Positions 1 to 64,000 of a DNA stretch of 64,000 nucleotides are shown here, piece by piece; within the stretch, counting starts at the first letter, position 1, and every line of letters starts with the position of its first letter. A program made the translations under genes and the position numbers. The DNA is taken from the NCBI GenBank assembly GCA_054601695.1, contig BAAHQB010000137.1, positions 62,001 through 126,000 on the forward strand, in the 5' to 3' direction. This DNA comes from Amorphochlora amoebiformis. Its lineage: Eukaryota; Cercozoa; Chlorarachniophyceae. The notes beneath the pieces were generated by a model. That model saw only the letters and a list, made by a program, of their open reading frames with translations. It was not told the DNA's origin and did not search any database.

Positions 1-908
1 TGGCTGAGGATTACACTGCCCACTCTGAACTAAAGGCTCTGTGCAGCATCGTGGGCCCTTTTGGGGTTAAGGCTCTACACAGTGTCTTCCTATCCAACCT
101 GGGCAACTACATATCAGAGATGAAGTCTGTAGTCACAAGAAATAATGTTTACCTAGGGCAACTCGACTTCGTCGACCTTGCGTCATGGTGGGGAAACGTC
201 GTGAAAATCGTTGGGTCCAACGAATTCCTCCAGCTAGGGATCTCTGTTGGGCGTGCGCTGCAGTTCCTTTCCATGCTCAAGAACGCTCAGCGTTCAGTAC
301 AGGATGATGGGATTCCATTCGTATCCAAGGTGGTGCATTTGGTCATGCGTCGGATTGAGAGTGACGGTAAGATTAAGGCAGGAAAGCAGCTTTGCAACGT
401 GCTTATCGACTCGGGAATCGAAGATCCACACTACAATCTGGGGATTAAGAACGTATTCAAGAAAGTTTTTAACACCTCCATGGTTCTCTCCCATTTTCCG
501 AAGATGTTCGCGTGTTTGTTCCTCTCCGACGTATGGAAGCAAACTAGATTCATCCCTCAGACAGAAGGCTTCAACACTGGAGTTGAGAGCGTTATCACGA
601 CAATTCAGACTGTCATCCCCGCCCTGTGCGAGACGGAACAGAAGTCCTTGGAGCTACTCAAAGACTTCGTTGTGCTCTCTGCTCACACCTTGCTGCACAT
701 GAATTCCAAAGTTGAGGCCAAAGACAGAGACATGCGTGACTATCATATCCCATCAATGATGGTCTTTATGAGCAAATTCATGGAGACCTGCAAGGGTATG
801 TCGATGCACGTGCTCGAGGAGTGTCTGCCTTTCACCCTTATGAGGACAAAAATCATCGAGATTTATGAGCGAGTGAAAGACGAGACGGTCGAAACAAAAA
901 TGGGCTAG
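1..908 (+). CDS. NCKAP1: Nap1/NCKAP1/Hem-family SCAR/WAVE complex subunit, C-terminal part
   Basis: This is the 3' end of a gene entering from the left edge; the frame is open from base 3 to the TAG at 906-908 (301 residues) with no in-frame break. The family is the large helical scaffold of the SCAR/WAVE regulatory complex, which relays Rac signals to Arp2/3 actin nucleation at the plasma membrane. Visible support: the segment ELKALCSIVGPFGVKAL near the start matches the family block ending in VGPYGIK; near the end LLKDFVVLSAHTLLHM and VLEECLPFTLMRTKIIEIYE match the conserved C-terminal helices (the LKEFLALASSSLL and LLESCFPYVLLRNAY blocks in animals). Family members are ~1100 residues, so about three quarters lies outside the window. 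The stretch is intronless, unlike every other gene here. An internal GTG at 51 is not the true start. The identification rests on recalled family motifs, not a search. Confidence 0.85.
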   Translation, partial: AEDYTAHSELKALCSIVGPFGVKALHSVFLSNLGNYISEMKSVVTRNNVYLGQLDFVDLASWWGNVVKIVGSNEFLQLGISVGRALQFLSMLKNAQRSVQDDGIPFVSKVVHLVMRRIESDGKIKAGKQLCNVLIDSGIEDPHYNLGIKNVFKKVFNTSMVLSHFPKMFACLFLSDVWKQTRFIPQTEGFNTGVESVITTIQTVIPALCETEQKSLELLKDFVVLSAHTLLHMNSKVEAKDRDMRDYHIPSMMVFMSKFMETCKGMSMHVLEECLPFTLMRTKIIEIYERVKDETVETKMG

Positions 909-1147
909 ATAATAACGATGCAGCTTGTACACTTGCAATTATTAATTTTGTACGTCTGTGTTAAAGACTAAATTTACATTCTCTCTCGAGAAGTATGTAA
1001 TATGCTATGTTTTTTGCTGCTAATGCTAGATAATTGTATAATATTGTATATACATTTATATATATGTATATATATGCTTATTATATTATATATACTAGGT
1101 ATATATACTAGATATAGGTAGTATCTAGAGTATATCCTTATATATAC

Positions 1148-1208
<61 letters not shown>

Positions 1209-1224
1209 GACTAATTATATATAT

Positions 1225-1277
<53 letters not shown>

Positions 1278-2357
1278 TGTATTTGATCAACTTGATTACT
1301 AGATAGAGAAGCATTTGTTTAAAAGATAAAAGATACTTGTCAATATCTAGAACATATACATATATATATATATATGTGTATATATTGTATATATAAATAT
1401 GTATATATCATATGATATATATATACTACATAGTATATATATATATGTACGTACATTGCCTAGACTCTAGAGACTGCGGCTGTCACAGGCATGATCATGA
1501 TTGTATATGTAACAATAATCTAGATGATTATTAGCCTACCATAACTCGACCAGGCTAGGTGCGTATAATTACATTCATATGCTGCGTACGTACGCATGTT
1601 TTCCGACTGTAACTTACATATCCGCATTGGCATGTACATAGTTAATACGCATATATCTGGTACGTATGTACGTATACACCACCTGCACATACACACGTAT
1701 ATATCTGGTACGTACGTACGTATACACCACCTGCACATACACACTAAGTTAATACTTACGAGTTGAACCTACATAGTACAATATGGGCCATACGTACAGT
1801 ACACAGTACGGTCACTAGCTTCTACACATCTACCATACATGCTAGACATGAGACGTTGGCCTAACAAATCATTAACGTGAATAAATTAGATCTAGTAGAT
1901 ACAGCTACGTGACGTTTGTATCTAGTAAACACTGTGCTTAGTTTACTTCTTCGTATGGATGATCTAGGTACCGACGCCAGCATATCAGCCCAGTCAAGTA
2001 TAATTATTGAATGTTCATGACGTGGTACACCTGCGTTCGCAATTAAGTCTAGTAAGTTCTAGAAGTTAGAACTAGTAGACGTATGCTACAATAGAGTTTC
2101 AAAGTCTAGACCAAATTCAATACCATCGTCAGTACGCGCACCATACCGTAACGACTAGGGCTAGTACAGTAGTAGGGTGGTATATCATTTCCATGTACGT
2201 ACTATCTCCAGTATCTGTACCATGACCATGTTTGATTGTCTGTTGTCTGCTTTTTATCCTAGTCAAATATTTTAGTGGAACTTTGGCAGCTATCTTAATC
2301 AAATATGCTCAAAAGCGATCGCCTACCGTCATGACCTATCTATCTGCATGCACTGAT
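909..2357. other. Convergent intergenic region between the Nap1 and lipase genes
   Basis: This ~1.45 kb spacer separates two 3' ends. The first half holds (TA)n arrays (about 1150-1275) and related AT-rich DNA. The second half (about 1460-2350) is unique-looking sequence with many CTAG and TACGTA motifs and a 48-bp tandem duplication. I see no exon with acceptable splice borders in it. Confidence 0.6.
1651..1743. repeat. 48-bp tandem duplication
   Basis: Two adjacent copies begin at 1651 and 1699. Each starts with ATATATCTGGTACGTA and ends in the same CACCTGCACATACACAC tail; they differ at very few positions. A reverse-strand open frame across them is a repeat artefact. Confidence 0.85.
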
Positions 2358-31322
<28,965 letters not shown>

Positions 31323-32140
31323 CAATCACCCACGAAAACACCACGCGGCCCTGCCCTCTAAATTTCGTTTCCTTCCTTCTCCCCGCTATCTCAATTACGC
31401 CAGGTAATGTCTTACAGCGCCTCTGATATCGCCGAAACCCCTCTAGGCCGAGACAAATGTTCGCGTGACGGAGGAAGAGGGCGAAATATTCACATGCTTC
31501 GGACATGTGTGGTTGTTTACAACCTAGGTTCTCTAGTGGCGTCGAGTTTCCAATTCGGGGCTCGGAGTTCCCTTCGTTTTCCATCGTGGATGTGCGAGAC
31601 GCCTGGTCGGGTTGCGCGTGCCAACGTGGTAGCTCACTTCGCTTGTTGCCACCGATTTGGAAATAGAGGGGGGTCAAATCCATCAAGAAGCCTATTCACT
31701 TAATATTTTTCGGTGATTTTATCTGAGAATATTCATATGTCCAAAATATTTCTGGTGGAAATAATTCCTCGGCTCTCGAGTGGCGCCCAAGCGCCGCATC
31801 CCGCCGGGTTTGCGATGGGTCTGTCGACGGATATCCGAGACATCTGAACCCGTTCCAAGTGATATCATTCAAGTTCCGTCGGGTTGTCTTAGTTTCATCA
31901 GATATATCCCAATTGGACTTTACTCATTTATGACACAATCTGACCAGTCAGAATGACCCGTGCCTGCCCAAGCGTCAGACTGAATTTCGGGACTAGAAGC
32001 CGTCGAACGCACGGGTATGTGGTCAGCCTCAATTTTATCGAAAGGTGGATTGAATATGATGCTCGACGTGCAGGTTAAATACGCTCCGAAGACAATTTGG
32101 TCTGGCCGGGATGGTCGTAGGGATATTCGGGTGTCTTCGA
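31323..32140. promoter_or_regulatory. Divergent spacer between lipase gene and gene 3
   Basis: An ~820-bp region between two proposed start codons facing away from each other. It is nearly free of (TA)n and visibly richer in G and C than its surroundings, which fits a shared promoter region. I see no convincing TATA box or named motif; open frames on both strands across it have no splice-compatible continuation. Confidence 0.55.
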
Positions 32141-35939
<3,799 letters not shown>

Positions 35940-36304
35940 CCACATGGCAGTAGTCTAGTATTGTCTAGAGTATCAAAAGATCCTGGTAGAGCGCTAAGCA
36001 AGCCTTATGTCTTAATTAAACTTAATTTTGATTAGATGGCCAGCTGCAGTGTACAACGAATTAACTGTATCTTCAGAACTAGTGCCTATTTACTGCCACT
36101 AATAGTACTAGTCTAATAAGATCGATATCAGACTTAATAACTAGAATAATTTACTAGTCATAAGAGCATCATGCCTCGGCGGCACAGTCACGATGTCGGA
36201 ATATGAGTAACATCGCACTCGGATGATTCAACTTACGCACGTGTAATAGGCGAGGGTACTCTTCTAATGTTAATTGTACTAAAGCTTGAAATTGAACCCC
36301 GACC
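35940..36304. other. Convergent spacer between gene 3 and AP-3 delta
   Basis: About 365 bp between two proposed stop codons facing each other. The sequence is unique, AT-rich and without (TA)n. No terminator or polyadenylation element could be assigned with confidence. Confidence 0.5.
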
Positions 36305-58888
<22,584 letters not shown>

Positions 58889-59058
58889 ATTTATTTCGGC
58901 TAAATTCCAAGCAATTCGTGCCCCTCGGCGTCCAAACGAGCGCTGGTATAGCCTACCCTGTGCACCTTCTGCCTGCGCTGGTGGCGACAAATTCTTCTAT
59001 CGGGAAATTCAGAAATACCTTTTCGGTGTTTGGGCTCTAACACGTGCCCGACGGCGAA
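58889..59058. promoter_or_regulatory. Compact divergent spacer between AP-3 delta and gene 5
   Basis: About 170 bp between two proposed start codons on opposite strands, free of (TA)n and with mixed base composition. It must hold both 5' leaders if both starts are right. No named promoter motif is visible. Confidence 0.5.
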
Positions 59059-62353
<3,295 letters not shown>

Positions 62354-62546
62354 CTATATCATAGGTTATATCTTGTATGCGTATTAAGTGACATGGATAT
62401 TCAAGTTGGATATGCAAGCTATTTCCTCCTTGTAGTATCTTGGTTACCTTTTTTTTAACCTTTTAAATAGTTATATCATGTCTTTGTTATGTGGATATCC
62501 CATCTCTTATATATCAACAAATCTCTAAATCATATATATATATATT

Positions 62547-62626
<80 letters not shown>

Positions 62627-62645
62627 CATTTACATATACATACGT
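62354..62645. other. Convergent spacer at the right end
   Basis: About 290 bp between the stop codons proposed for gene 5 and the tentative last gene. It is AT-rich, with a (TA)n array from about 62530; nothing else is visible. Confidence 0.4.
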
Positions 62646-62749
62646 TTAGCAGATTTGTTTATGTGGCATAGATTTACACACGCATAAAATCTATGAATAG
62701 ATAAGTATATATATATATATATATATGTTTGTGTGTCTACATGTACATA

Positions 62750-62791
<42 letters not shown>

Positions 62792-62805
62792 TGTGTGTTT
62801 ACACC

Positions 62806-62856
<51 letters not shown>

Positions 62857-63171
62857 TTGTTCGTATGTATGTATATATGTGTATGTGTGTGTTTACTTAT
62901 TTATAATACGTATATACACATATATTACTGTTGGAGTCATGATGGCATTCAGAAAGGCCGTAGGTGTAGACGAGGGCGTTATGACAAGGGCGTTATTCTT
63001 GCTAATTGTCAAGTTAATCTAAGCAATATTATTGGATGTTTCATATTTTCTTTGTTACTACATAGTGTATATATTATACGTTTATATATATATATATATA
63101 TATGTATATTATTATACATACACATATATACATATATGTATGTGTATGTATATATATATATATATATATGT

Positions 63172-63209
<38 letters not shown>

Positions 63210-63326
63210 CATATACAATATATATTTATGTTTGATATGTATAAATCATATACATCATATGTACATACATATATACATAGATATAAATAAATATGTATAA
63301 AAATATATATATATATATATATATTG

Positions 63327-63384
<58 letters not shown>

Positions 63385-63489
63385 TAGTATTATATATATA
63401 TATAATATATATATATATGTATATTTATATATATATATATATATATGTATATGTGTATGTGTATTATATGTATATTTACATACATACAT

Positions 63490-63526
<37 letters not shown>

Positions 63527-63624
63527 ATTACATATGAATAAGTATATTATTGTATATATATATATACATTATATATATATTTATATATATATTGAAAATA
63601 TATATACACATAAATATATATTAC

Positions 63625-63668
<44 letters not shown>

Positions 63669-63671
63669 ATT

Positions 63672-63717
<46 letters not shown>

Positions 63718-63967
63718 TATATATGTACATACATATGTATACATTGTACCTAACTTATAGATGTCATGTATACAATTTTGCATAAGCTCATCATGTTACA
63801 TAATTACACACACACACACATGTGTGTGTGTGTGTATAGTGTGTGTGTATATACATGGATGTGCGTATATACGTATGTATATTTATATTTCCATTAAGGT
63901 TTTTAAATAACAATATTAGACAAGGGCAATGTCTAGAACACATGTACTTATAATTGGTGTTTATAAC
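62646..63967 (-). CDS. Tentative 3' end of a further gene entering from the right edge
   Basis: Three islands have GT/AG borders on the minus strand and join in phase: 63948-63967 (VINTNY), 62929-63001 ([20 protein letters not shown] and four more residues) and 62646-62690, a terminal piece [14 protein letters not shown] ending in TAA. I do not recognise the product. The 62929-63001 island is the best supported; the other two are short and could be chance. The 5' part would lie beyond 64000. Confidence 0.3.
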
Positions 63968-64000
63968 CTGTGAGAAAATGTATACCTCTGTGTAAACATG

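Noticed and set aside
247-702. Second-frame and reverse-strand open frames across the Nap1 end
   Set aside because: They are shadows of the real coding frame.
31786-31793. TGGCGCCC as a retroelement primer-binding site
   Set aside because: No long terminal repeat, reverse transcriptase or other element part is nearby; an 8-base match is weak.

Overview
The window is nuclear DNA from an unidentified, very intron-dense eukaryote, most likely a protist or alga. Evidence: spliceosomal GT-AG introns throughout, a standard stop-codon set, genes for a SCAR/WAVE subunit and an AP-3 adaptin, vertebrate-type telomere motifs (CCCTAA/TTAGGG) scattered through introns, and (TA)n arrays of up to ~100 bp filling most introns. 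I could not fix the lineage. No tRNA, rRNA, CRISPR array or recognisable transposon ORF was seen. Most long open frames are (Tyr-Ile)n read-throughs of TA repeats and are not genes.

Between about 1 and 64 kb the sequence looks like a repeat desert, but the short unique islands in the TA repeats are exons. Chaining islands that carry GT/AG borders and compatible reading phases gives six genes on strictly alternating strands. (1) 1-908 (+): the 3' end of a Nap1/NCKAP1/Hem-type SCAR/WAVE subunit, with no intron in 302 codons. (2) 31322-2358 (-): a ~29 kb gene with about 45 mini-exons, encoding a polytopic membrane protein with a class-3 lipase domain of diacylglycerol-lipase layout. (3) 32141-35939 (+): a small protein I do not recognise, about 11 exons, basic C-terminal half. 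(4) 58888-36305 (-): AP-3 complex subunit delta, reconstructed as 60 phase-consistent exons (3903 nt, 1300 residues). (5) 59059-62353 (+): a charged, coiled-coil-like protein I do not recognise, about 10 exons. (6) beyond the right edge to 62646 (-): tentative 3' end of another gene.

Genes 2/3 and 4/5 are divergent pairs with TA-poor spacers of ~820 and ~170 bp. The convergent pairs end within ~1.45 kb, ~365 bp and ~300 bp of each other. Functionally, Nap1 serves actin nucleation at membranes, AP-3 serves endolysosomal cargo sorting and the lipase would hydrolyse membrane glycerolipid; nothing suggests a joint operon-like role.

The most unusual signal is in the introns. Exon borders (the last or first few exon bases plus the splice site and adjoining intron) recur as one to several decayed copies inside the neighbouring intron, each separated by (TA)n. 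I call these exon-edge echoes. Telomere-type repeats with higher-order structure also sit inside introns, and one telomere-like run appears to lie inside an exon.
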